From: Oscheius tipulae
Taxonomy: Eukaryota > Nematoda > Chromadorea > Rhabditida > Rhabditidae
Direction: 5' to 3'
Length of the DNA: 64,000 nt
Assembly (NCBI GenBank): GCA_037178975.1
Contig: JASJZH010000004.1
Location: 8,990,001-9,054,000 of the forward strand
Shown here: piece by piece, positions 34,807-45,721 of the stretch
How the letters are laid out: each line of letters begins with the position of its first letter
Position numbering within the stretch: position 1 is the first letter of the stretch
Notes under the pieces: model-generated
Databases searched by the model: none
Seen by the model: the letters and a program-made list of their open reading frames with translations, nothing else
Told to the model about the DNA's origin: nothing
Translations under genes and position numbers: made by a program

Positions 34807-36626
34807 CTAACCTATTTTAGTCCTCCGGTTCCAGAAGAAGTCCAATTTCATGTGTCTGAGGACGATGAACCACGGGAATGCAATGTTCCCTAATGGAATA
34901 AGCTAAAATTTTCTTTCGTGGAATTCCGATAGGCCTACATTGCAATAGATGAAACTCAGATACCCAAATGCATAATTGCTATGAACACCGAGGGAGACGA
35001 CAAACAGACAAGAAGATGCTAATAGCCGGGTGACGACCTCGCCAGATAAGGATTTCAGCAAAGAGCGATTGAATTTGTACACGTAAGAGCTCTGAGCTAG
35101 GGTACTTTTAAACAAATCGTGTGTACCCTATAGCGGATTTCTAGAGTTTCTCCAATGCCATTCTTATAACGGCGGTGGTTTAGGTAAAGCGTGTAGAAAA
35201 TAGCCTACAATTGGATAGAAGAAGTATAAATGTGAGCTTACCCAGACACCAAAAACTTGAAAGGCTACAACGCATACTCCTGCGGGATGTTGATACTCAG
35301 CTGAAATTATTTGGTCAAAGAGGAAGGGGAAAGTTTTGTTCTCCCGGAATGACTTTTAATTGGAAATCCATTGCTCTAATCCCTAGTAGCTTTTACTGAA
35401 CGCTACTGGCTACGGTGAGCCAGTTTTTAAACCCTTACCTGACAACAACAGTGCAGTACAGTAGTAAGAAGAGAGTCCAATAATGGCGACAATCAAAGGA
35501 GCAGCGACCAAAGTTTTAGCAGTAAACTTGAGCTCAATGTCAAAGTGTCCATTGAGAAGTCTTTCCGACGCTGTCAGAATTACTCCCCAGACATACAGCC
35601 AAGTACCAATTTCGTGAAAGTAAGAAAATTGACGCCACGCACTGGGTTCTGAGACATTGAATGAGAAGCCTTAGAAACATATACCCGTGGAGTATATTTG
35701 ATCGTAGTCAATGAACATCTGATTGTGGCTTATTTTGAGATAAACTTCTACTGAATAGGTGGTGTCAGTGACGTAGGCTGAAGAGTATATCAGACAGATG
35801 CAGAATCTGAATCATTCGATTGTTTTTTGTGTTTGATCATTTGTTCTTTTCGAGGAACAGCGCTATTAAGTAATTCACGAGTCAACTCTTTTTACAGCGT
35901 TTCCTGCTCCACTGAAACGATACGTTTTTGACTCATTGGTGCACAGATCAGTGTCTGTTTGGCGCTTTCGAAAACTTGTTCAAGCAACCTTAGGAACTCT
36001 CATGTACAAAGGGTTCATTGGAACCAACAGAACTTTATAATTAGGTTCTAAATCCAAAGAGACCAAATTAAGACTACAAAAAGACTCGTCCACTTTCTCA
36101 TGAATGTACGACTTGGTTTCCTTGATTTGAACTAACTTAATGCTTTACTAGACTTCCTGGTTACTACTAGGTAAGAGACAAAGTTCAGTTCTGGTTCAAG
36201 AGAATCTCAAATGTTGTTCGATTGAGCCGAAATGAAGCCAGACTTGTATTAATAGAGAGATCAGGTAATCTCAAGCTTATGGACAACAAAAACTATTTTT
36301 GGAAGAAGCTTAAACAGGAACAAGACTAGAAGTATCGCAGGCTAGGTCTGATGGACATCACAGTGGATGCTTTGCTAATATCTTAGGATCGGTCAACTGG
36401 CGCAAAAAAAAAGCTTTTTTGTTACAAGCTGAAATTGTACGGGAAAAGATCAGAGCTATCTAAAGTTCCTGGTGAACTGTTCTAGTCTACAAAGTCTGAT
36501 AGTAGAAAAAACTTACTTTGTAATCAGACCAAGACGATCATACAAAAGGATCTTCAGTATAACGATAGTAGAAGTGAGCATACTCAAAAGATGTAGCAGT
36601 AGCTCGAAAAAGTGTAGCGGCATCAT
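34807..36626 (-). CDS. Seven-transmembrane chemoreceptor, SRA-superfamily (SRE/SRAB)-like
   Basis: Seven exons on the minus strand: 36517-36626, 35685-35806, 35439-35669, 35242-35300, 35127-35204, 34939-35091, 34807-34902. They sum to 849 nt, 282 residues, with every phase closing. Hydrophobic segments: LLLHLLSMLTSTIVILKILL, FCICLIYSSAYV, FHEIGTWLYVWGVILTASER (TM3 ending in an E-R pair), TLVAAPLIVAIIGLSSYYC, CVVAFQVFGVWAIFYTLYL, VVTRLLASSCLFVVSLGVHS, and CNLIPLGNIAFPWFIVL, followed by HMKLDFFWNRRTK. The TM3 ER motif and the C-terminal P-x-x-x-x-x-RH pattern recall the SRE/SRAB group, but the assignment is by eye. Intron 1 is about 710 nt and the intron at 35092-35126 only 35 nt. Confidence 0.62.
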
Positions 36627-36959
36627 TTTGTTTAATCCTCTTGAAAATGAACAAGTTTGTATTTTCAAATCTTCAAGGTTGAGTAGCTTTAATCAAGAGA
36701 AGCTTTCACATGCGACGGATGAATGACATAATAATGTGAAAGTTTAACTCTTCTCGTTCCTGGGATTAGGAGGATTTAAGTTTTAATATTTCAGGGGTGA
36801 TCCCAACGAACTTTGAGCTGGTCACGACTCTTTTGAGTTGGAGCTGAACAGCATAGTTTTCGTCCATATTGAGTAGTTACAAAGTTCACATGGGAAATTA
36901 GAGTACAACATCAGTCGAAGGGTCCAACTTGACGTTTTTCTCACTAACTAATCTACAAA

Positions 36960-37803
36960 CAGCAGGCGAACGAACGACACAAAGGCGTCACGGAACAGCT
37001 CGAGGTAATACGAAGCAGAGCGATTCATATGGAGCGTGCTTGCGAATGGTCAAGTGGATTATTCGCCGTACTTTGATAACGATCAGTTGAAGGAGAACAA
37101 AGGCATCTTTTGCAGGACTGTCATCAAAAGTTTGGTCAAACAGTTTAAGTTTTCAAGTTTATGCCTGGTCCAATAGCAAAAGTTTTTCTAAACAAAAGCT
37201 GTTAAATGAAAATCGCGAAGAAACAGAGAACGAAGAAATGCAATGAGAAAGGGACGACGAAGACGACGATGATGATGCCCATCCTCATGACAAGCACGAT
37301 GAAGAATGTCCTAGTAATTTTAATAACTATCTTCCTCTCAATGTTTGTTACAACTTTGCAATAATTATTTTGTACTTTCCACCTAAGTAAGCACAATGAC
37401 ATCCCGCCCAGTTATTATGTCAAGTAGAACCTTACTGTTAGTCCTGCACAGGAAAATGATCTGGTTCTGTTACCCATTGCAAAATGGACGGAACGGGCTG
37501 ATCCCACGGAGCATGATAGAAAACTCTATTCGGGAACATTTGTTCTGGAGCGCAACATCTTGTTCCTTTGTCGAAGCCCCGACTTTTTCGTTGTCCATCA
37601 ATATTCCGATATTGTGGAGATGAGCAAGGTCTTATATCGTTGAGAGCCTTGAAGATGTCGAGAAACGGAAGAAGATGGATCACTACATGTTACGGCATGA
37701 ATATGTAGAGAAAATTGCTACCATGATTGAGCAGAAGCTGGGGAGAAAGAAGAGGGAAGAAGTAGAAACGACGACTACGGAATGGAAGAAAAGAAGGAAT
37801 TAG
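36960..37803 (+). pseudogene. Candidate unrecognised gene, possibly degraded
   Basis: Several stretches read like exons with splice-like edges: about 37020-37160 (ANGQVDYSPYFDNDQLKENK), about 37245-37388 (DDEDDDDDAHPHDKHDEECP, ending at GTAAGC), 37447-37626 (ENDLVLLPIAKWTERADPTE, LYSGTFVLERNILFLCRSPD, FFVVHQYSDIVEMSK) and about 37640-37803 (SLEDVEKRKKMDHYMLRHEY, ending KKRRN and a stop). The last two stretches follow one another in different frames with no room for an intron, so the gene is either broken or mis-modelled. No family recognised. Confidence 0.3.
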
Positions 37804-38284
37804 CGTTTCGATTCTCGCTTTTATTTCATTTCTCTAACGATTCAGACTGCCTCTCTGTCTCGATAACTGTTTTTGACACATGTGAGAAAGGCGGATTAAC
37901 TCTATCTGGAACACAAATAAGAATTGTCTTGAGATGATACGTTCAGACAAAGCTAGTGGATTGTTCTGCGCCTGTCCACCAATTTTATAACGAGTACTCT
38001 CAAAATTTTGTCAAAGAAAAATACGACTAATTGGCTGCCTGTCTTTGTTTACTCCGCCGCTATCAGAAGGTTCCCACGTTCCACCCCAAGTCTCGTTCCC
38101 AAAGACTCGTGTCTCTCAAAACTACTTGCTACAACCACTTTTGTGTTAAAACTAGTCTTATCAGTCTTCAGTCACGTGCAGAGACAGCCTGTTTATGCCG
38201 TCCATTGCCATTCTCTTGGCTGCTTCCTACTCTCATCAATCTTTTGCTTCCTTCTCTCCTTCTCATTATACTTTTGCCAGAAAT

Positions 38285-39193
38285 ATGGAGACAGAGAGCG
38301 GATTCCAGTCGGATCGAGACAGCAGACAAGAATCAGAAATTACTGCTGAGATCAAGACAAGTGTAGAAGAAAAGCTGAGCAACATCGATCAAATGTCAAA
38401 GGTTAGCTGTCTTTAAAAAATACAAAACTTTTCAGTGCTACGCTTCAATTATTTCGCATCTTGGGGAAGACTGCAACCGCCAGGGACTTCAGAAGACTCC
38501 AGAAAGAGCGGCCAAGGCTATGTTAGCATTCACTAAAGGCTATGAGGACCAACTTGATAGTAAGTCCAGAGTACTAGTAGTTGCAACCGTCTCAGCAATT
38601 CTGAACGATGCCGTCTTCGACGAAGATCACGACGAAATGGTCATTGTGAAAGACATCGAGATGTTTTCTCTCTGTGAGCACCATCTGGTCCCCTTCATGG
38701 GAAAGGTACTACCTCTTTTAGGTCAATAAAAAGACTAGGTTCACATTGGCTACATTCCGAACAAAAAGGTTCTTGGTCTCTCAAAGCTGGCCCGAATAGT
38801 GGAAATGTTCAGTCGGCGTCTACAGGTCCAAGAACGGATGACGAAGCAGATTGCCACCGCTATGATTCAGGCAGTTCAACCCACTGGAGTGGCCGTCGTC
38901 ATAGAAGCATCGTGAGTTCTCTTGATTTCTTAACAATTATCGTTTTCAACAGGCACATGTGTATGGTCATGAGAGGTGTGCAGAAGATCAATGCACAGAC
39001 TCAGACTTCCTGTATGTTGGGTGAGTGAAGAACGGTATTGCCAAGTAGCTTCCAATAAGACCACGACACGGTTAAGATGAAACGAACTCGGATTTTGTTC
39101 CTCCCGGTCCAAGGTTCTCTTCAACTATTTTTTACAGGTGTGTTCCGAGACGATCCGAAGACGCGAGAAGAGTTTCTGAGTCTCATAAAGTAA
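38285..39193 (+). CDS. cat-4: GTP cyclohydrolase I
   Basis: First enzyme of tetrahydrobiopterin synthesis: GTP to 7,8-dihydroneopterin triphosphate plus formate. In C. elegans the ortholog CAT-4 supports dopamine and serotonin synthesis and cuticle integrity. Exons 38285-38401, 38436-38559, 38596-38705, 38739-38911, 38953-39020, 39138-39193; 648 nt, 215 residues, the usual nematode length. Motifs: [16 protein letters not shown], the zinc-binding [10 protein letters not shown] (Cys and His), [49 protein letters not shown] (third zinc ligand Cys) and SCMLGVFRDD. The catalytic core is complete. The start is the ATG at 38285 ([10 protein letters not shown]); an upstream in-frame ATG at 38195 would add a hydrophobic stretch and seems less likely. 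Confidence 0.95.
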
Positions 39194-39335
39194 TGAACTT
39201 GTTGACCTGTTCCTATTTTGTAATTTTCTCACAAAGGAGTCCACAAGGAGCAATCAACTAAACGTCTTTCAGTCTCGCTATCTCTTTGTCTTTGACAAAG
39301 AAAAGCAATACGGATCTATATATAATCAATTGGTA

Positions 39336-39640
39336 TCAAGACGTGTCTTTCTCAACTGCCAAATCAATGAGAAAGGCGCTGCAGATATCTTGTATTAGAA
39401 GTCCTCTAATTCTGGGGCCCGGTGTGTAAGTGAACAACATGGTAGACTGCAATGCTTCAGTGAATTGTTGTTCGTTCCGCGGGCGGTAGTGAACCAGAAG
39501 GCCTACCCTGGCATCACGCAAGTTTAGCATGTTCCGTTGTAAAACAAATGCCACCTGTTCAACAGCCGGGAGATACCGGAGAAGAGTGACGATGCAGAAA
39601 ATTTTGTCGGAAGGATGCTGACCAGGAGCAAGCGACTAAA
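39336..39640 (-). CDS. Unrecognised coding stretch, possible vWA-like fragment
   Basis: On the minus strand an open frame follows a TTTAG at about 39640. It reads PGQHPSDKIFCIVTLLRYLP, then a segment ending RDARVGLLVHYRPRNEQQFT, and stops at 39336 after EKDTS. The alternation of hydrophobic strands and the RVGLLVHY strand recall the von Willebrand A-like domain that nematodes often attach to C-type lectins, but the metal-ion motif is not visible. No upstream exons identified. Low confidence that this is an intact gene. Confidence 0.3.
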
Positions 39641-40051
39641 CAACGTGGATTCAATTAAGCACGAATAGCGTGGTAGAATTCGCAGATTGTAGTTGAAGAC
39701 GTGAAAATAAAGCGGTTGAGATTGCTTTACTTTCACAGTAATTGAATAATACCGCACTACAAAGTGACATTTTAAGCAACCTTCCAACAGTTTCATCCCT
39801 TCGTTATCTGTCCCATCTCTATCGAAATGCAAATAAGGCGAAGATCAGTCCTTTCCAGAAAAAAACCCCCAATGACGTGTCTGTTTGAACACCTATTAAA
39901 AAGACACCACATATCAAACTTTCGAACTTTGATTACTCTGAAAACCCTCGATTCTGACCTACGATACCAGAAGAGCCATCCCTAAACAAACAAAGAAGGT
40001 TCAAAAGGGCTGGACAAATTATTTTGCATTCTACCGTAGGACAACTGTAAT

Positions 40052-41693
40052 ATGCTAAAAGCTGTAGCACTGCTAATTGTCCTCCCAAGTTTGATAGCAT
40101 CACAGGTAGAAGTTCATACAAAGTTGTTACTATAATATGTTTAGGAAGACTACAATTTCGGACCAAGCTGCGAGATGTGCATGGAAATGGCTAAGCAAGC
40201 CAAGAAGATCGGAAACGGTATGTGGGAGCACTTCTCGTTGAAACTAATCTACCTATCAGTACAGAGACAGAAGGAGAGACACAAGAGCGGGCTCGCAACT
40301 ATTCAGTAAACTTCGAGGGCAAGTTGGATACTGTTTATACAGCAGAATTAAAGTAGGTTTCGGTTTCCACACAGGTCAAAGTAATAAACCGAAACATGTC
40401 GTTGGAAAGGTCCTTCTCTTGAACTCACCACCAAAGAAGTATACAAGTTCTCAGATGTCACTGGAGAAAATACTACAAAGATGCAAATGATAAAAACTCT
40501 TGGGCGACTCCTCTATCAACTTGTGCTGATACGACTTTCTGTCCTAAAATGGTCGGTACTCTTTTTGTGTAATCCACTTTTTCGTAACTCAAGAATTATA
40601 GTATCAATCTTGGTCACATCAATACGTTGACCTAACCACAGCTTTGCATGCTTCTTACGGAACGAACTGTAATCAAGTGTCCAGAATCCTGATTCATCAC
40701 ACCGCTACTAACTCTTTGAACAAAACAATCGAGGATCTCAGTGGAAGAGGTGATTCGGTACAGTACATTGGTAAGGTCAAAGTCTTTTCTAATCGTAGAA
40801 GTTTTAGTCGATGAGGATGGGACGATTTATCAGTACACTGAAGATGTAAGACAGGCTTGGCATGCTGGTCTCGGAAAGTGGAATGGCATTTCTGGAATGA
40901 ACTCATACTCCGTGGGGATTGAGAACGTGAATACTGGACAGAAACCATTTGCCGACGCTCAGGTAGACTATTGTCTCTGTATTCGTATATCTACCTGTCA
41001 CTCTGTCTCTATGTCGCTCTGTATTCCAGATCAAATCTTTAATCAAGCTAGTGGACACTCTTCGAACCAGATGGCATATCGATGAACGAAATATCGTTGC
41101 TCATGCTGACTTCGCGTAACTTACATCCAAATTTGGGCTCAAAGAATGTTTTTCAGTCCATCAAGAAAACAAGATCCTTCCGCTTTCTTCCCCTGGGAAC
41201 GATTTTATAAGAAGCTAGGAATATATCCGGGTCTCTTCAAAAGCAATCAACTCGTAGAACGTTTGAGAGAAGTCACCATGAACAACCAGTCCTTTGATAA
41301 ACAGAGGCTGACAGATGTCCAGGAAGGATTGGTCAAGTTAGAAGTAATTAGAGTGATTGAAAAAGAAGTGTGTTCAGGCTCGGGTACCAGACACTTACGC
41401 TCACTCCTGGTGTCTATGACCAAAACACAGCGGATGTGGTCCAAGCTTTCAATCGACACTACTGCCCGGAAATCTTTGCGAAAGAGTTGTACTCAAATAG
41501 CGATACAATCATGAATCCTGTCAACCAGCAGTGGTACAAGGTGTCAGACGAGAGATTAGAATATCTATTGGAGTATCATAAATTGAAGACAGCCACGACG
41601 TCAAAGCCAACTATGAGTTCGTCTACTACGTACAAGCCATCTACAACGAAATTTGCGTTTGTAACAATTTTTGCCTTTTTGTGGTTTTGTTAG
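40052..41693 (+). CDS. N-acetylmuramoyl-L-alanine amidase (Amidase_2, AmiD-like), secreted
   Basis: Predicted to cut the bond between N-acetylmuramic acid and L-alanine in peptidoglycan. Exons begin 40052-40105 (signal peptide MLKAVALLIVLPSLIAS) and 40145-40217 (SCEMCMEMAK). Several small exons follow, not fully resolved between 40265 and 40550, coding a Cys-containing pre-domain (WRKYYKDANDKNSW, CADTTFCPK). The Amidase_2 core follows: RILIHHTATNS (first zinc-ligand His region), DGTIYQYTED, AWHAGLGKW, NSYSVGIENVNTG, KPFADAQ, then IVAHADFAPSRKQDPSAFFP (second His and Asp ligands). Next comes a tail like the peptidoglycan-binding region of bacterial AmiD (LTPGVYDQNTADVVQAFNRH), a Thr/Ser-rich stretch and a hydrophobic C-terminus (FAFVTIFAFLWFC) that could be a GPI or membrane anchor. 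AATAAA at 41699. Family is bacterial; introns and signal peptide show it is a nematode nuclear gene. Confidence 0.85.
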
Positions 41694-41805
41694 TGATAAT
41701 AAAATGTCTTCTAAAAATTCACTGATAGACGCTATAGAGGTACACTTGCCAACTCACCAAAAAATGCGCAGTTTTCTTTTTTAAAGTAAACGTCAGTTTT
41801 GTTTC

Positions 41806-42650
41806 AGATTAACTTTGAATTTGACATGATTAGGACAAAAGGAAGCGCATGCCACCCAGAAGTTTTCCAGATGCTATTGGAGAAAATACTACATGGATGC
41901 GAACAATAAAAACTCTTGGGCAGCACCTATGTCGTCCTGTGCCAATACTACTTTTTGTCCTAAAACAGTCCTAGAACCTTTCTCCAGCTAATTGATGCTT
42001 TTCAGTATCAATCCGGTAAAGCTGATTACTCTTAGACACAACAGATGTTTGAGTGGATGAGGATAAAACTTTTTACCAGTGCACAGAAAATGTTTGACAG
42101 ACAAGCATGGCATGCTGGGATTGGTATACCTGGAATCGGATCTACGGGATGAATTTCTACTCCGTGGGCATTGAGAACGCAGGGCAGAAGCCATATGCTG
42201 ATGCACAGGTAAGTTCATGCAGCTGTCTTCCTGCTTGTCTCTGTCTTTCTGCCTTCATTTAACTTGTTCATTCAGATCACATCCGGACTGGAACATTGTT
42301 GCCCATGCTGATTTCGCGTAAACGATTCTCCCGTTTTGTAGTGAACTTCATTTCCAGCCCATCTAGAAAGAATGATACATCTGCATTCTTTTCATGGGAG
42401 AAGTTTTACAACAATCTAGGAATCTACCCAGGTCTTTTCAAGAGCGATCAGCTTGTCACACGTTTGAGAGAAGTTGTCATGAACAAGCAATCGTTTGACA
42501 AGCAGAAACTGGCAGAAGTTCAGAAAGAATTGGTCAAGTAATTCTTTTGCTCATTAAAATATCAACGCTATCAGATTCGGTTATCAGACCCTGATCCTCA
42601 CTCCTGGCGTTTCTGACTCTCCGCTATGACAACTATGAGTGTCACGACTA
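41806..42650 (+). pseudogene. Decayed second copy of the amidase gene
   Basis: Tandem duplicate of 40.4-41.5 kb. It keeps WRKYYMDANNKNSWA, CANTTFCPKT, a degraded DEDKTFYQCTENV, NFYSVGIENAGQKPYADAQ, VAHADFA and an exon with SRKNDTSAFFSWEKFYNNLG. It has lost the exon carrying the catalytic IHHTA block, has in-frame stops and frame changes around 42000-42130, and stops after GYQTLILTPGVSD near 42630. It cannot encode an active amidase. Confidence 0.82.
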
Positions 42651-42881
42651 TTGCGAACATTTAGTATTGTTAGTTGCGTAGGCCCCGATGATCTAATGTT
42701 ATGCTACGTGTACTTCTGTATATAACAGTTCCTCGCGGCAATATCGCTGACTTAGGCTAACATCATACATTGAGCAACAGTTTTTTCTTTGACATGGCGA
42801 ACACAGCAGGATACTTTAACACTTTAACACGGTACATCACAAGAAACAGAAACAGGTTTTTTCTAGGAATTTTTACGGGTT

Positions 42882-45721
42882 CCAATTCCATCTTTTGTTC
42901 CAATTCGCCTAGAAGAACGTTGCCTCACTTTCTGCTCTACTGGAAAGTAAAGGCTACCGCAGCAAGAAAAAAGACGAGCTACCGAAGTCAGCTGTTGTCT
43001 CTTCTACGCTCGGCGTTCTACCATAGAGAAAAGGACTGGGATCCGTCTGAAGAATACTTAGGCAATACAGACGTTCTCCGCCTCCTCGGTCTGAAGGTTC
43101 TAAACCATGCCTGCTACGTTTGACTGTGCCACTTACAATGCCCGGTCACTCTTGGGCATTCCGAGGCAAGTAGAGCTACAAGAGGCTTTAAAGACGATCA
43201 AATGGGATGCCATCGCTCTCAATGAACTACGACTTCGAGGAGAAGGAAGTCTCACGTTCTTGGAATCGAAGGATGTTCTCTTCTGGAGTGGGCACAAACA
43301 GCTGTCTCAACATGGTGTCGGCTTCCTCATCAAAGAGCAGTACGCCAGCCAAGCTGTCTTCTCTCCTCATTCTGCAAGATGCGCCACTCTGTTGCTGCCA
43401 GATGTGAAGATCTACATGGTAGATCTACCGGCTACGGACCTACTTCCGCATCAACAGACGAGGAATACGACGAGTTTCTGGCAACTCTCGATGTCATGCT
43501 GACCCGTACACCTAAAGGATTCTCTCCAATCCTGCTGGGAGATTTCAACGCAAAGGTTAGTCGAGACGAATCAAATCGAGATATAGTTGGATTGGCTACG
43601 CTTCATGACGGTAACGACAGAGGGAAAGCACTCGTGGAACTATGCAGAGCTCACAATCTACGTCTTTGGAGCACTTTTCTCGACACTCGGAAGAGCAACT
43701 TTCGCTTAATTGCTTCCAAGTTCAAGGACAATATGATGACGGCAAACGCGATTAGGAATACCGAAGACAATCTTCCAGTACAGAGACAATACGAGGATCT
43801 GAAGAAAAAGCTGAAGGCCGCGGCACTAGACGCAATGAGAGCTGACACTCTGCCTCCAAGGATGACTACTACAACGAAGGCTATTCTTCACTCGAGACGG
43901 CTAGCCAGAGACGACGACACAGCTGCAGGTAGAATCTCTTATGCGATTCTCACTCAACAGGCACGCAGAATGGTAAAAGCCGATCTGGTTACAAGGAAAG
44001 AGGAAGTGTTGAGAAGAGCGGTAGAACAGGGACGAAGTTTGAAAGATGCTGCTCTGGCCACTCAGACTACGAAGAAGAGGATGATGTCAGCAAAAAAGAA
44101 TACTAAGGCCTATTCACAGAGAGAGACGGTAAAGAAGTTCAAGGAGTTCTTTGACGGACTCTACGCTGATCAAGGACTCATTCCTCCCTCTGCCTCCAGA
44201 AACTCTGAAAATCTACCTCGTTTTGAACCAGACGAAGTCCTACATGCCATCACACAGCTCCGAAGATCTGGAGCGTCTGGATCGGACGGACTATCACCAT
44301 CGATGCTCTTCCACGCTAAAGATGAAGCCGAGCAAGTAATCTGCAACATCCTGAATCACCTCATGGACGGAGGAGCTGTACCCAAAGGATTGACTGAGGC
44401 CATCGTCACACTCTTCCACAAATCAGGTGATTCGGACGATCCGTCAAACTTCAGACCCATCTGCCTGTTGCAATCCTGTGCAAAAGTAATCACTCGAGTA
44501 CTTATGAGACGAATGGAACGATGTCTAGACGAGCAAGCAGATGAATGGCAAACGGGCTTTCGGAAAGGCTATTCTACGATGGATAACCTGTACTCTGTCA
44601 AACAGATCATTGAGAAGAGCACTGAACACAACCTCAAACTGTGTTTGGGCTTCATTGATTCTAAGAAAGCCTTCGATACAATCAGCTGGCAGTCGACGTG
44701 GAACGCTCTGGCGGAGATGGGAATCAACTCCACTCTGATCAAGATGCTCCGACGCCTCTACGAGTCGGGTTCTACATTCATCCTGATCAATGGCTCCCGG
44801 GTTCCTGTTGATGTCAAACGAGGAGTACGTCAAGGAGATGTGCTCAGTCCGAAGCTCTTCAATGCTACACTGAGCTATGCAATCAACAAAATTGAATGGG
44901 AAGAGGAAGGCATCCGAATCAATGGCCAACAGCTGACCATTCTAGGATATGCGGACGACATGGTCCTTTTCTCCAGGAGCAGACCAGGCATGGAACGGAT
45001 GATGTACAAGCTCATGACTGCGATGAGGACGGTTGGTCTCGAAGTTAACACCAAAAAGACGGTACTAATGTCCAATATCCAAAACAAGACGCCGCTGACG
45101 GTCAACGGATCCCATCTCAACTTTGTAAACAAGTTCATCTTCCTGGGATCACAAATATCGATCCCACTCTGTGATTCCGATGAGGTCAGAAGACGAATGG
45201 GACAAGCTTTTGGTGCCTTCAACAAGATAGCGAACCTGCTAACCTGCCGCTTGATCTCCATGAAGAAGCGCAAGTTGCTGTTTGAGTCATACATCAGTCC
45301 TGTGGCACTATACGGAGCCGAGACCTGGACCTTGAAAGAAGCAGAGAAGAACTACATTGAGGTCTGCCAAAGAAGGATGGAACGAAGGATGATTGGCATC
45401 TCCACCCTAGACAGATGGACAAATGAGAGAGTGCGAGATAGGACAAAGCTGATAGACTGGAGGAAGAAAGCACTCTGTTTGAAGCTCCTCTGGGCCGAGA
45501 AAACCACCAAGATGGAAGCCTCGAGATGGTCAAAAACGATATCAGAGTGGACCCCACTCGAGAGCAGAAGACAGCCTGGAAGACAACGCCTACGATGGAT
45601 CGATGAAGTGCAAAGAGAGGCTGGACACTCATGGTGGACAAAAAACAATCAGGAATGGAAGAACATCAGATCAGCAATAGTCGAAGACTAGATAATTGCA
45701 ATAAATAATAAATAATAATAA
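42882..45721 (+). mobile_element. RTE-type non-LTR retrotransposon
   Basis: 2840 bp flanked by an 11-bp target duplication, TTTTACGGGTT, at 42871-42881 and 45722-45732. The element ends in an AATAAATAATAATAATAA tail, as RTE elements end in short A/T-rich repeats. It encodes an apurinic-like endonuclease and a reverse transcriptase on the plus strand. Inserted between the first codons and the signal-anchor codons of the fucosyltransferase gene. Confidence 0.9.
43107..45691 (+). pseudogene. RTE endonuclease-reverse transcriptase, endonuclease damaged
   Basis: The endonuclease starts MPATFDCATYNARSLLG (43107) with WDAIALNELRLRGEG. The frame changes near 43420-43445, after which YGPTSASTDEEYDEFL, ILLGDFNAKVSRDE and LRLWSTFLDTRKSN continue in the long frame. 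After TRKSN the expected downstream endonuclease part, including the conserved S-D-H motif, is missing; the sequence jumps to IASKFKDNMMTANAIRNTED. The reverse transcriptase is open to 45691: ASGSDGLSPSMLFH, FRPICLLQSCAKVITRVL, FRKGYSTMDNLY, LGFIDSKKAFDTI, GVRQGDVLSPKLFN, GYADDMVLFSRS (catalytic YADD intact) and the RTE C-terminal GAETWTLKEAEK and RWIDEVQREAG. So RT is intact in frame but the endonuclease is not. Confidence 0.88.

Noticed and set aside
37206-37365. Small plus-strand ORF starting MKIAKKQRTK with a hydrophobic end
   Set aside because: It overlaps a more gene-like Asp-rich frame and has no supporting context.
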